From the NCBI GenBank assembly GCA_963697995.1, contig OY969110.1:186001-250000 (forward strand): a stretch of 64,000 bases of DNA, read 5' to 3'. The notes under the pieces are model-generated. The model saw nothing but the letters and a program-made list of their open reading frames with translations, was not told the origin of the DNA and did no database searches. Origin of the DNA: MFD00082-c5 sp963697995 (GTDB lineage Bacteria; Chlamydiota; Chlamydiia; Chlamydiales; JAJFMB01). Of this stretch, positions 17,135-25,852 are shown piece after piece. How positions within the stretch are numbered: position 1 is the first letter of the stretch; each line of letters begins with the position of its first letter. Position numbers and translations under genes: made by a program.

Positions 17135-17786
17135 ACGTTTTTTATTCCTATTGGCCCTCCCATTTCTTTTGAGCCCTTTAGACATCCCAGTCTCCTCTTT
17201 TTTTTTTAAAGGAGGGGCGTTTTCAAACCATCCGTTTTTCGTTTTTATCTACACATACGGAGAGTACCCGGCCCTTGGAATTGTTGGACTTTCAGCCCTT
17301 CTCATTCCACTAACGTACCTCTTTAACTCCCTAAAAAAATATCGGATCATTTTTTACTTCCTAGCCCTCAATCTTTTTTTGGGAGGCTACCTTGTAAACG
17401 AAAAACTTTTTAAAGAACACTTCGGCAGACCAAGGCCCAAACAAACGACCCTTTTTGGGGGAGAGGAGCCGTATCGCCCAATCTATAAACCAGACATCTC
17501 CTTTAAGGTGCGTCCTTTAAAATCGTTTGCCTGTGGGCACGCCACTGCCGGATTTTACTTTCTTGCCGTAGCAAAATTAAAAAAAGAGAGGCGCTGGAGA
17601 AAATTTTGGACCATTTTTGCCCTGATAACAGGGGGCTTACTCGGTCTTGCAAGAATTGCTCAAGGAGGCCATTTTTTATCCGATGTTTTAACCTCGATTA
17701 CCCTCATGTGGGGATCCGCAACTCTTCTCGAACACTTTCTTTTAAGGGGTGGTATTTTTGAAAGGACTTACTCAAAAACAACTTGA
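17127..17786 (+). CDS. PAP2-superfamily membrane phosphatase
   Basis: The start is taken at 17127 (MSKRFLFLL), which opens with a membrane helix; the frame reaches 17079 inside the upstream gene. The 219-residue protein has six membrane segments and all three PAP2 motifs: KEHFGRPRP (K96, R103, P104), SFACGHATAG (133-142, H138) and RIAQGGHFLSDV (R175, H182, D186). Members dephosphorylate lipid phosphates such as undecaprenyl diphosphate, phosphatidylglycerol phosphate or lipid A at the periplasmic face. Substrate is not determinable. It overlaps the previous gene by 8 bp and the LexA-like gene by 29 bp, so the three are one operon. Confidence 0.87.
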   Translation: MSKRFLFLLALPFLLSPLDIPVSSFFFKGGAFSNHPFFVFIYTYGEYPALGIVGLSALLIPLTYLFNSLKKYRIIFYFLALNLFLGGYLVNEKLFKEHFGRPRPKQTTLFGGEEPYRPIYKPDISFKVRPLKSFACGHATAGFYFLAVAKLKKERRWRKFWTIFALITGGLLGLARIAQGGHFLSDVLTSITLMWGSATLLEHFLLRGGIFERTYSKTT

Positions 17787-18366
17787 GGTCTTAAAATCGA
17801 TTGAGCTCTATACAAAAGAGAACGGAATCTCTCCGACATTAAGAGAGCTTCAAGCCCTTCTTGGGTTAAGCTCCCCCGCCACTGTTCACACCCACCTCAA
17901 AATTCTCAAACAAAAAGGGTATTTGACCTTCGATCCCAAATCCCCCCGCTCCCTATCTCTTTTTACTCAAAAAGAAGAGGAAGAAAAAACCATTCCCCTC
18001 TTTGGCACCTTATGTCAAAAAAATGGGATCGAACCGTTTCGAAGCCCCCCAAAACTCTTCCTCTTTTCAAGCTTTATCAAAAATATCGATCTCACTTATG
18101 CTCTGAGGGTTAAAGGCAATTGGCTAAAAGAAGAGCTCATACAAGAACACGACCTCCTTATTATTGAGGCCACAAACAATTTAACCCCAAACGCCCTTAT
18201 ACTTGGCAAATGTCACTCCTCTCATGTGATCAAACGAGTCTTTCCGGAAGGGCGTTCGGTCAAATTATCCAGCCCGACTCATACTAATGAAGAGATCACC
18301 ATACCACTCAACGAGTTAGAGGTTCTTGGAGTCGTCATTTCCCTTATCAGAAATTACGAAGAATAA
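17758..18366 (+). CDS. LexA-like transcription factor lacking the self-cleavage residues
   Basis: A TTG start at 17758 is chosen because the protein then begins MKGLTQKQLEVL, aligning with the LexA N-terminus, and AAGGGGTGG precedes it. Residues 1-65 form the LexA winged helix (SPTLRELQALLGLSSPATVHTHLKIL). The C-terminal half has the S24 latch fold, but the LexA catalytic serine position (RVSGxSM) reads RVKGNWL, so serine is replaced by W122, and the Ala-Gly cleavage bond is replaced by sequence around LFGTLCQKNG. The lysine (VIKRV, K159) remains. It should bind DNA but not be cleaved with RecA, so it is probably not an SOS repressor. It is the last gene of a three-gene operon. Confidence 0.82.
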   Translation: MKGLTQKQLEVLKSIELYTKENGISPTLRELQALLGLSSPATVHTHLKILKQKGYLTFDPKSPRSLSLFTQKEEEEKTIPLFGTLCQKNGIEPFRSPPKLFLFSSFIKNIDLTYALRVKGNWLKEELIQEHDLLIIEATNNLTPNALILGKCHSSHVIKRVFPEGRSVKLSSPTHTNEEITIPLNELEVLGVVISLIRNYEE

Positions 18367-18414
18367 TCTTCTTTATCCAATGTTTAAAATCCTTAAAACT
18401 GCATTATATTCGTT

Positions 18415-18522
18415 TTGACGCTCTTGAAATTATTTTTTATCGAAAATAGTTTTGTTAATTATTCTTTACAAAGAAAAATTAACATATAACTCGTTGATTT
18501 TTAGGGGTCTTCGCGTTATTTT
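18415..18522 (+). promoter_or_regulatory. Candidate promoters for the Cys-rich protein gene
   Basis: The 280-bp gap after the LexA-like gene is AT-rich. Two candidates are seen: TTGACG (18415) with 17 nt to TATCGA, and TTGATT (18494) with 17 nt to TATTTT (18517). Either gives a long leader ending in AAAGGGAGA before the ATG at 18647. Neither can be preferred from sequence. Confidence 0.33.
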
Positions 18523-18646
18523 TTTTTCGTTTACCAGAATATTTCCCCTCCACTATCAAAAGGGTAAGGACGAGAAAAAAGAATGTGGACTTCGATCTCG
18601 CACCTTAATAAGTAAAACATAATAATTTTTTAAAGGGAGACTACAG

Positions 18647-19147
18647 ATGAAAAAGTTAGGCCTTTTCATGTTAGGACTTTGTTTTAGTTTCGTTGGTGCT
18701 AATGCATTTGCTCAATGCGGAACTGGTAGCTGTGGAGCTCAAGCTCCAGTTGATAACAACTGCGGAATTCAACCAGGTGTTGAATACCAAGGAAGCGGAA
18801 ACTGTATCTGCTACTGCCCAGTAACAAAATACAGCTGCCAATACTACTACACAAGCCGTTGTGAACAAGAACCTTATGAAGTTACAAAACAATGTAACCG
18901 TAAAGTTCCACAATACTACACTGTAAAACGTTGCAGAATGGTTCCTGAATACTACGAAACAACACATTGCAGATATGTTGACGAACCTTACTGTGTAACT
19001 GAAACAAGATACAAAAATAAAGTTTGCTACGACAAGCACGTTCGTTACATTCCTTGCACATACTACAAAAAAGTTTGCGCACCGAATCCAGTATGCGGAC
19101 AAGCAGCTCCAGTAGCACCTGTTGCTCCTTCTTGCGGATGCAACTAG
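18647..19147 (+). CDS. Cysteine/tyrosine-rich secreted envelope protein
   Basis: The 166-residue protein has a clear signal peptide (KKLGLFMLGLCFSFVGANAFA, then Q). The mature part has 18 cysteines, many tyrosines, and degenerate repeats of the form C-x-x-VP-x-YY (NRKVPQYYTVKRC, RMVPEYYETTHC, RYVDEPYC), ending in an Ala/Pro/Val tail and CGCN. Chlamydial envelopes are stabilised by disulfide-crosslinked Cys-rich proteins in the periplasm or outer membrane, and this is a plausible member, although it is not OmcA or OmcB. The pattern also recalls YTV-type wall proteins of planctomycetes, a comparison I infer by eye. It has a good ribosome-binding site (AAAGGGAGA) and its own terminator, so it is probably a monocistronic, strongly expressed gene. 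Confidence 0.82.
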   Translation: MKKLGLFMLGLCFSFVGANAFAQCGTGSCGAQAPVDNNCGIQPGVEYQGSGNCICYCPVTKYSCQYYYTSRCEQEPYEVTKQCNRKVPQYYTVKRCRMVPEYYETTHCRYVDEPYCVTETRYKNKVCYDKHVRYIPCTYYKKVCAPNPVCGQAAPVAPVAPSCGCN

Positions 19148-19176
19148 TCTGTTTGACAAACTCCTTTAAAGAGGGG

Positions 19177-19210
19177 GAACGGGACCAGGTTTCTGGTCCC
19201 GTTCTTTTTT
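19177..19210 (+). terminator. Rho-independent terminator
   Basis: GAACGGGACCAG (19177-19188), loop GTTT, perfect complement (19193-19204), then TTTTTT. The 12-bp GC-rich stem and U-run terminate the Cys-rich protein transcript. Confidence 0.92.
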
Positions 19211-19268
19211 GTATGAAAAAGAATGGGACTTCCTGATAAGATTTCGAAAAAAGGAAAACAAGGCCTTC

Positions 19269-22214
19269 ATGACGACACTAAAAAACGGCTCTCATTACAA
19301 AAACTTTCAAGTCACTAAGTCCATTAAGCTTCAAGAGCTTAATATCGAATTGATCGAACTTGTTCACCTAAAAACACACGCTAAAGTTCTCCACTTAAAA
19401 AACGATGATAGAGAAAATCTTTTTTGCATCTCTTTTCAAACAATCCCGATGGACTCTAAGGGAGTTGCGCACATCTTGGAGCACACGGTGCTTTGCGGCT
19501 CAGAAAAATACCCCGTAAGAGACCCTTTTTTCTCGATGAAAAGACGCAGCCTTAACACCTTCATGAACGCCATGACAGGCTCTGATTTTACCTGTTATCC
19601 AGCCGCATCCCAAGTGAAAAAAGACTTTTATAATCTTCTTTCGGTCTACATCGATGCCGTTTTTTACCCAAAACTTGACCTCTTAAGCTTTTTACAAGAG
19701 GGACATCGACTCGAATTTCAAAATCCTAGCGATAAAAACTCCCCTCTTCTCTTCAAAGGGATCGTCTTTAACGAAATGAAAGGGGCTCTTTCAAACCCTT
19801 ACACAAGACTTTTGGAAGAAGTGAACAAACAACTCTTTCCCGATGTGACATATGGAATCAACTCAGGGGGAGATCCAAAAGAGATCCCGAAATTGACTCA
19901 CCAGGAACTGATCGACTTCCATAAAACAAGCTACGCTCCAAGCCGCACCCTCTTCTACTTTTATGGGGATTTAGAAACCGAAGAGCACTTGGACTTTTTA
20001 GAGGAGAACCTCTTAAAAAATGTGAAACCCCTCCCTCCTCTTCCCCCCATCCAAAAACAAAAACGGTTTGAAAAAAGAAAAAGGACCCACATCACCTATC
20101 CAATCGGAGATGAGGAGAGTGAGACTGATAAAACCTTTGCAGCGGCAGCTTTTTTAACGGCCGACGTGCTTCAACAAGAGGAGCTTTTAGCTCTTCAAGT
20201 GCTCGAAATCGCCCTATTAGACACCGACGCGTCACCTCTTAAGGCAGCCCTCTTAAAATCGGGTCTTTGCACACAAGTCAGTTCCTATCTTGAAACCGAT
20301 GAGGGAGAAGCCCCCTTAGTTCTCCTCTTCCAAGGGTGTCAAGAAAACAGTGTTTCAAAAATAGAAGAGGTGCTCTTCAAAAGCTTAGAAAAGATTGCTC
20401 AAGAGGGACTATCAGATGAGCTCATCGAAAACGCGCTCCATCAGTTAGAGTTTCACCGCAGCGAAATCTCAGGGGGTTCAAGCCCGTTTGGCCTCTCCCT
20501 TTTCTTTCGCTCCTGCCTTTTAAAACAACACGGGGCTGAACCTGAAGATGGGCTTCTTATCCACACCCTCTTTAACAACTTAAGGGGAAGAATTAAAGAA
20601 AACCCCACCCTTTTCACTTCCCTTATCGTCAAATATCTCATCACAAACCCCCATTTCGTGTTCACAACAATGACCCCAGATAAACACCTCTCCGAAAAAG
20701 AGGCTCAAGAGGAAAAAGAGGAGCTTAAAAAAATTCAAGAGCGCTTAAGTGAAGAAGAGGCTAAAAAAATTATAGAAAACAGCGAAAAGCTTCTTAAATC
20801 GCAAGATGAAGAAAACGAAGAGGATTTAAGCTCGCTACCGAGCATTTCCCTTAACGATGTGACGAAAAATGCGAGAGATTTTATTTTAAAACAAGAGACG
20901 GACCTCAACGGAACGATCTATCACCACAACTGCTTCACGAATCACATTGTGTATGCAACGGTCTGCTACGAGATGCCCCATTTGACAAAGGAAGACATTC
21001 CTTTAGCCCGCCTTGCCGAGATCTTGATTCCTCAAATGGGCACAAAGAGACAATCATACCAAGAGGTGTTAAACGAGATTCAGGCCCACACAGGGGGAAT
21101 CCATGTTTCTTTTTCGTTAAATACGCAAGCAACAGATGCCAAAACGTGCGCCCCTTATCTCTACATCCAGGGAAAAGCTTTAAAGAGGAAAACAGGAAAG
21201 CTCTTTCATCTTTTAAAAATGTTGAGCGAAGAGATTCGTTTCGATGATTTAGACCGGCTGAAAGATGTTTTGCAAAAACATCACGTTGCATTAAACAACA
21301 GCTTAAATCAAAATGCGCTAGCGTATGCCATTTCCCAAAGTGGAAGGGGGCTATCATACCCTTTACACCTCTCAAACGAGTTCTCGGGGCTTCCCTACCT
21401 AAACGCGATTAGAGGGTATGTTGAAGAAGCTGATCTTGCCTGCCTTGCAAAAGAGCTTCAAAAAGTTTATAACCGCTTATTCTCCTACCCCACCCCAACA
21501 CTTCTGCTCTCTTGCGATGAAGAGCTTAAAGCTGAAATCGCCGAACACCACTATTTTAGACTATTTGAGAAAAAAAGCGCTTCCTTTACGCCGTTTGACC
21601 ATTCGTTTGAACTCTCTCAAGCAGTAGCTGAAGAAGGAAGACTCATCTCTTCCCCCGTGGCATTTGCTGCTGAAGTGTTCCCAACAATCAGCTACACCCA
21701 CCAGGATCAAGCGTATTTAAGCATCGCTTCAAACCTTTTTGACAACAATATCCTTCACAAAGAGATTCGGGAAAAGGGGGGAGCTTATGGGGCTGGTACT
21801 TCTTGCAATGCTCTTTCAGGAACGCTTCACTTTTTTAGCTACAGAGACCCCAACATTGCCTCAACTTTAAACTGCTTTCACGAGGCCATCCACGAGATCG
21901 CTTCGGGCCATTTTACCGAAGATGATCTTTTTGAGGCAAAACTTGAGACGATCCAAAATTTAGACACGCCGATAAATCCGGGCGATAGAGCAAAAGTGGC
22001 CTACGACTGGCTTAAAAGAGGGCAAACGCTTCCTTTAAGGCAAGCGTTGCGAGATGCACTCCTGGCAGCTACTAAAAGAGATGTCGTAAAAGCAGTAACA
22101 GAACACCTCATCCCAAGACTTGGGAAAACAACCCCTGTTGTTTTTGCAAACCGCGCCCTTTTTGAACAAGAGATGGGCAAACTAAGAAAACCACTACCCC
22201 TCTATAACGTCTAA
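19269..22214 (+). CDS. M16C metalloprotease, presequence-protease (PreP) type
   Basis: The start is set at 19269 (MTTLKNGSHYKNF), since the frame's upstream TTG at 19209 lies in the terminator U-run; AAGG precedes the ATG. The 981-residue length fits the M16C subfamily of four homologous domains. The inverted zinc motif is HILEH (H68, E71, H72) with the distal ligand E169 in VFNEMKG, and the flanking HTVLCGSEKYPVRDPFF is highly typical. The C-terminal half has the ligand-free domain with REKGGAYGAG. PreP degrades short unfolded peptides; no signal peptide is visible, so a cytoplasmic location is likely. Residues about 470-530 are a charged coiled-coil linker (KEAQEEKEELKKIQERLSEE). Confidence 0.9.
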   Translation: MTTLKNGSHYKNFQVTKSIKLQELNIELIELVHLKTHAKVLHLKNDDRENLFCISFQTIPMDSKGVAHILEHTVLCGSEKYPVRDPFFSMKRRSLNTFMNAMTGSDFTCYPAASQVKKDFYNLLSVYIDAVFYPKLDLLSFLQEGHRLEFQNPSDKNSPLLFKGIVFNEMKGALSNPYTRLLEEVNKQLFPDVTYGINSGGDPKEIPKLTHQELIDFHKTSYAPSRTLFYFYGDLETEEHLDFLEENLLKNVKPLPPLPPIQKQKRFEKRKRTHITYPIGDEESETDKTFAAAAFLTADVLQQEELLALQVLEIALLDTDASPLKAALLKSGLCTQVSSYLETDEGEAPLVLLFQGCQENSVSKIEEVLFKSLEKIAQEGLSDELIENALHQLEFHRSEISGGSSPFGLSLFFRSCLLKQHGAEPEDGLLIHTLFNNLRGRIKENPTLFTSLIVKYLITNPHFVFTTMTPDKHLSEKEAQEEKEELKKIQERLSEEEAKKIIENSEKLLKSQDEENEEDLSSLPSISLNDVTKNARDFILKQETDLNGTIYHHNCFTNHIVYATVCYEMPHLTKEDIPLARLAEILIPQMGTKRQSYQEVLNEIQAHTGGIHVSFSLNTQATDAKTCAPYLYIQGKALKRKTGKLFHLLKMLSEEIRFDDLDRLKDVLQKHHVALNNSLNQNALAYAISQSGRGLSYPLHLSNEFSGLPYLNAIRGYVEEADLACLAKELQKVYNRLFSYPTPTLLLSCDEELKAEIAEHHYFRLFEKKSASFTPFDHSFELSQAVAEEGRLISSPVAFAAEVFPTISYTHQDQAYLSIASNLFDNNILHKEIREKGGAYGAGTSCNALSGTLHFFSYRDPNIASTLNCFHEAIHEIASGHFTEDDLFEAKLETIQNLDTPINPGDRAKVAYDWLKRGQTLPLRQALRDALLAATKRDVVKAVTEHLIPRLGKTTPVVFANRALFEQEMGKLRKPLPLYNV

Positions 22215-22220
22215 ATTTAA

Positions 22221-22262
22221 GAGACTTAACCCCCTTCCAAGAAAAGAAGGGGGTTAAGTCTC
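22221..22262. terminator. Bidirectional-type terminator between convergent genes
   Basis: A 16-bp perfect stem, GAGACTTAACCCCCTT (22221-22236) with its complement at 22247-22262, followed by TTTT on the plus strand. It separates the protease gene from the convergent giant gene, whose stop codon is at 22272. Confidence 0.8.
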
Positions 22263-22271
22263 TTTTAACGT

Positions 22272-25200
22272 TTAGATTGTCGTTATTTCGTCTCTTCTAT
22301 CTGTGACCTCTTGTGCAAACTTAAAGACTTGTTTTAAGAACTCCTTATTTTTTTGGACCTCTTCCGATTCCTTTGCTGTGAAGTGCTTTAAAGTTTTACG
22401 GTATTTTTCCATATCTTCAATCACATGGCGGTAATCAGGAAGAGTCGTCTCAAACTCACCTCGATAATGCTTTCCTAATTCCATTGAGCTATTAAGACTA
22501 AACTGATCAAAGAACGTGTTAGATGAGTAAATCATCCCTTCTTTTGCAAGTCCCTCTTCGATCGTTTCTTGCTCAATGAGAAGATCTTTTGCTGTTTTTA
22601 ATGCAACAAACAAATCCCCAGCTTTCTCCTCCAATTCTTTAATTTCTTTATGAATTTTTAGCTTTTCTACTTCCCTTTCTTTTATCGATTTAATAATCGA
22701 ATTTAAATGATCAACAGCATTTATAACCTCTGGAATTGTTTGAGCAAACATTTGCCTACAATCCTTTCTAGTACAGGCAGAAGCACCACTTGGGCTTGCA
22801 CCATGAACACTATAAACAATTCGGCCATACACCTTTTCAAGAATCGGCATAGGGTATGCATTTAGAAAGTACCTATCCCAATAATTCCTATCAAAAAGAA
22901 GATCTTGTGTAATTTGTATCGATTTAGCTACTTTAATAATACCTTTTGAAATCAACTCGTCAAATAATTTTTCTAATCTATTTAAGTTGTCAATAGTGGG
23001 ATTACTTTTCAATTCATTTTGAAGGGCAACGATTTTATCGGCATGTTGAATAGCTTCAGCTCCAATCTTATTAAGTCTAGATTCGAAACCCATTCCACTA
23101 TCCCGTTCAAGCAAACCATTTTTCATATTGTCATCTAACTTGAAAGCTTTGAAATTAGCAATTTCTTCACTATCTTTCTTATTGAGGACTTCAAGAGCCT
23201 TTTTCTTTGCCTCTAATTTGTCCATTTCTAATTTAAATCCGCCACAACGGAATTCAATAGCATCATAAACTTGCTGAAGTTTATTTTTATTATTTGCTAT
23301 GTCAAACTGCTTTTTAAACTCTTCATTAAAAGTCTTACAGGTGTTTGGAATCTCAACCTTTTTTGAAAACAAATTTCCTTTAATTTCAAAAGTAATAGGG
23401 TGAGGACTTCCCTCCTTAAAAAACTCGATTGAAAACTTGAGATTGTTAGAAACCCCAAAGTGGCCTTGAGTAAAGATATTTTCAAAACCGTTTTGCGGCC
23501 TATACGAAAGCTTCGGTAATAGCTGCTCAGTTGAAACGTTATGCAACGAAACACCTCGAAGAGCGGCTGTATTTGCAACCCCTACAGGAACCCCATTCTC
23601 GCGCAATACGGCACTTATCGCTTGACGCTCCCTGTCATCTTGCGGCACCCTCTGTCTTGCATCAAAAAGAATCACTCCTGGGTAGGAAGTTTGCTGTTTT
23701 TTGAATTCATCGGCCTCCTCTTGTGTGACAAATACCATTTCATCCCCGTTTTTTATGACAAAATGGGAAGCCAAACGTCCATAGTTTGTCATACCAGGGC
23801 TAAGATAAAAGTTGCTTCTTAAATCGGGTCTGATAAGATTTTCTATCAAACTGCCCGCTACCTTATCTAGTGATGAAATGTTATTTACAAACGACAGGTC
23901 AACCACCATGTGCTGATCATCCACCATCAAAACATCGCAAACTCCATCCCTTTCCAAAACAGTGACCTCAGCTTCTGCTAACTTCTCTGCTTGACTTACG
24001 GCTTCTGCCTGAGCTTGTGCTTGAGCTTGTGCTTGAGCGATTGCTTGTCCATTGGCATCGACGTGCGTTGTTTGAACAGGTGTATCGACTCCGAAACGGC
24101 TCTTAAAGAGGTCGACTGAACGATCAATATGCTCTTTATAAAAATCTCTCTTTACATTCAGATTAACTTTGACAGCAGCTGCAAAAGTTTCAGCCACTTT
24201 AAAAATGTCATCCAATTTTTTTAGAGCTTTTTCTTTTTCTTTTTTTATAAATTCATCTCTTTTTTCATTAACCGTTTCTGTTCCATATTTTTTGTACAAT
24301 GTTCTTATCGAGTATTCAACAAAGTTAACAACATCTGCTCTCTCTGTTAAGAACTTTTGGTAGGCATCCTGCTGCTCTTTTGTTAAATCTTTTCCGAGCT
24401 GAGATAAAATTGAATTCTCGAGGTGAGAAGCCGCCTGTTTGATATGCGCCTTCATCTCCTTTCTAAAGACCACAAGAGCGCCTCTCTCTTCAATATTTTT
24501 CTCCTGAATTCTAAGGAAATTCGAAATCTCCTTAGTTCTCATCCCATCAAGAGATGGAGCTTTATATTTATTTAGAATCTCAATACTTCTTTTGGTCGCT
24601 TGAATTGAATCTTTTAACTTAAGCTGAAGATACTCAAGCTTCTCTTGATCCGATTTTTTTACAAAGTTAGCATCTAAAGGATCGACTTCGACCTCTGGAA
24701 TGATTACGATGTTTTTATAATCGGTTTCATTTAGAGCCTTTTCAAAAATTGCTAGCTCTTTTTGTTTTTGAGCTAACGTTTTTGTTTTATCTGTGTTAAG
24801 GGTCTCTTGTAAAACCCTTTCAAACTCCGGCATCACTGCAAATGAGAACGTTTGTGAAGAATCGCGGTTAACAAGGTTTCTAAACCGCAGGATCGCTTGT
24901 TTTGCGTCGCTGTTTGAAACGTTTTCATCGAGGGTCACCAAAGAGTGGGCTCCGTTGGCCTGCTTAATATCTGATCCCCTCGTATTTTTCTGCCCGTAGA
25001 AAGAGAAGTATTTTCTCTCTTCCAAAGCGGCAAGTTCCAACCCGGTATGGCAAGGAATCGGATCTTTATCCGGTCCTCGGTAAACTCTTTTTACCCCATC
25101 TTTACCGTAGTAGACAATTCCTTCGATTCCTTTAATCGTCGCGGATTGTTGAAGTTGCTTCCACAACTCAACAACAATCGTTTCAGGTGTTCCGTCCTGA

Positions 25201-25847
25201 CTTTTACACATCCCGGCTGCATCGACAATCGCCCTGGTGTTTTCATTGGCAGCGTTTAGAAGCGTTGCAATGATCTGTTCAAGATAATCTTTGGTCTCTT
25301 CAGGCGGCTCAACCTTTTTAATCTCAGCATTATTTTCACGCCCCATAATCTCGATGCTCAATTTTCCATCGGCCGCGGCATCCTCTTTCTGTTTTCTAAA
25401 GTAAGAAGAGGTTCCACCGACAGTCCCAGAACACCCTTTTTCAATATTATCGACAGAGCCTTTCTCGTACCGATCGCTCTTTGCACAAGCTTCATCTTGT
25501 CGAATCTGCGTTGCCACAACTGTGATAGCAAAGAAGTCTCTAAATTTATGTGTTGGAAGCTCCATATATTTTTTATAAAACTTCTCTTTTGCGATTTTTA
25601 GCTCTTCGGGGTCTAACATCTTAGACATATTTCTTAAATCCTCAAGAGCCTGATCAGAAATTAAATCTTTAACTAATGTTTGAGGAACTTTGTCTCGACT
25701 CATCTGCTTGATCAAGAAATCGAGGTGAGGTTTCATCTCGAACCGAGTCTCTTTTGAACGGTAGTAGCGCATCGTCGTGATGGAAGCGACTTCCGTATTA
25801 TCAAAAATAGATTTACCTTTAGGCGTATCTGTTCCTTCGTAAGGCAC
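22272..25847 (-). CDS. Giant DUF3638-type helicase-like protein, C-terminal part (frameshifted from 25853)
   Basis: The apparent product has 1191 residues from a GTG at 25847, but the frame is a direct continuation of the upstream gene. The reading before the GTG gives GERVYDYDRDSDSALLIAVPYEG, and AVPYEGTDTPKGKSIFDNTEVA resembles the AVPYRAKDVP-type segment of DUF3638/DUF3645 giant proteins. Further on, KNTRGSDIKQANGAHSLVTL and DAKQAILRFRNLV match the family's RGTDLKLP and RMRKLG region, a helicase motif VI-like site. A low-complexity Ala-Gln repeat lies at about 24000-24050, and the rest is coiled-coil-rich. Function is unknown; the joined protein would exceed 3600 residues. Confidence 0.75.
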   Translation of the reverse strand: MPYEGTDTPKGKSIFDNTEVASITTMRYYRSKETRFEMKPHLDFLIKQMSRDKVPQTLVKDLISDQALEDLRNMSKMLDPEELKIAKEKFYKKYMELPTHKFRDFFAITVVATQIRQDEACAKSDRYEKGSVDNIEKGCSGTVGGTSSYFRKQKEDAAADGKLSIEIMGRENNAEIKKVEPPEETKDYLEQIIATLLNAANENTRAIVDAAGMCKSQDGTPETIVVELWKQLQQSATIKGIEGIVYYGKDGVKRVYRGPDKDPIPCHTGLELAALEERKYFSFYGQKNTRGSDIKQANGAHSLVTLDENVSNSDAKQAILRFRNLVNRDSSQTFSFAVMPEFERVLQETLNTDKTKTLAQKQKELAIFEKALNETDYKNIVIIPEVEVDPLDANFVKKSDQEKLEYLQLKLKDSIQATKRSIEILNKYKAPSLDGMRTKEISNFLRIQEKNIEERGALVVFRKEMKAHIKQAASHLENSILSQLGKDLTKEQQDAYQKFLTERADVVNFVEYSIRTLYKKYGTETVNEKRDEFIKKEKEKALKKLDDIFKVAETFAAAVKVNLNVKRDFYKEHIDRSVDLFKSRFGVDTPVQTTHVDANGQAIAQAQAQAQAQAEAVSQAEKLAEAEVTVLERDGVCDVLMVDDQHMVVDLSFVNNISSLDKVAGSLIENLIRPDLRSNFYLSPGMTNYGRLASHFVIKNGDEMVFVTQEEADEFKKQQTSYPGVILFDARQRVPQDDRERQAISAVLRENGVPVGVANTAALRGVSLHNVSTEQLLPKLSYRPQNGFENIFTQGHFGVSNNLKFSIEFFKEGSPHPITFEIKGNLFSKKVEIPNTCKTFNEEFKKQFDIANNKNKLQQVYDAIEFRCGGFKLEMDKLEAKKKALEVLNKKDSEEIANFKAFKLDDNMKNGLLERDSGMGFESRLNKIGAEAIQHADKIVALQNELKSNPTIDNLNRLEKLFDELISKGIIKVAKSIQITQDLLFDRNYWDRYFLNAYPMPILEKVYGRIVYSVHGASPSGASACTRKDCRQMFAQTIPEVINAVDHLNSIIKSIKEREVEKLKIHKEIKELEEKAGDLFVALKTAKDLLIEQETIEEGLAKEGMIYSSNTFFDQFSLNSSMELGKHYRGEFETTLPDYRHVIEDMEKYRKTLKHFTAKESEEVQKNKEFLKQVFKFAQEVTDRRDEITTI

Positions 25848-25852
25848 GGCAA

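Noticed and set aside
18671..19159. 162-codon frame antisense to the Cys-rich protein gene
   Set aside because: The sense frame has a ribosome-binding site, signal peptide, structured Cys repeats and a terminator in the right place; the antisense frame has none.
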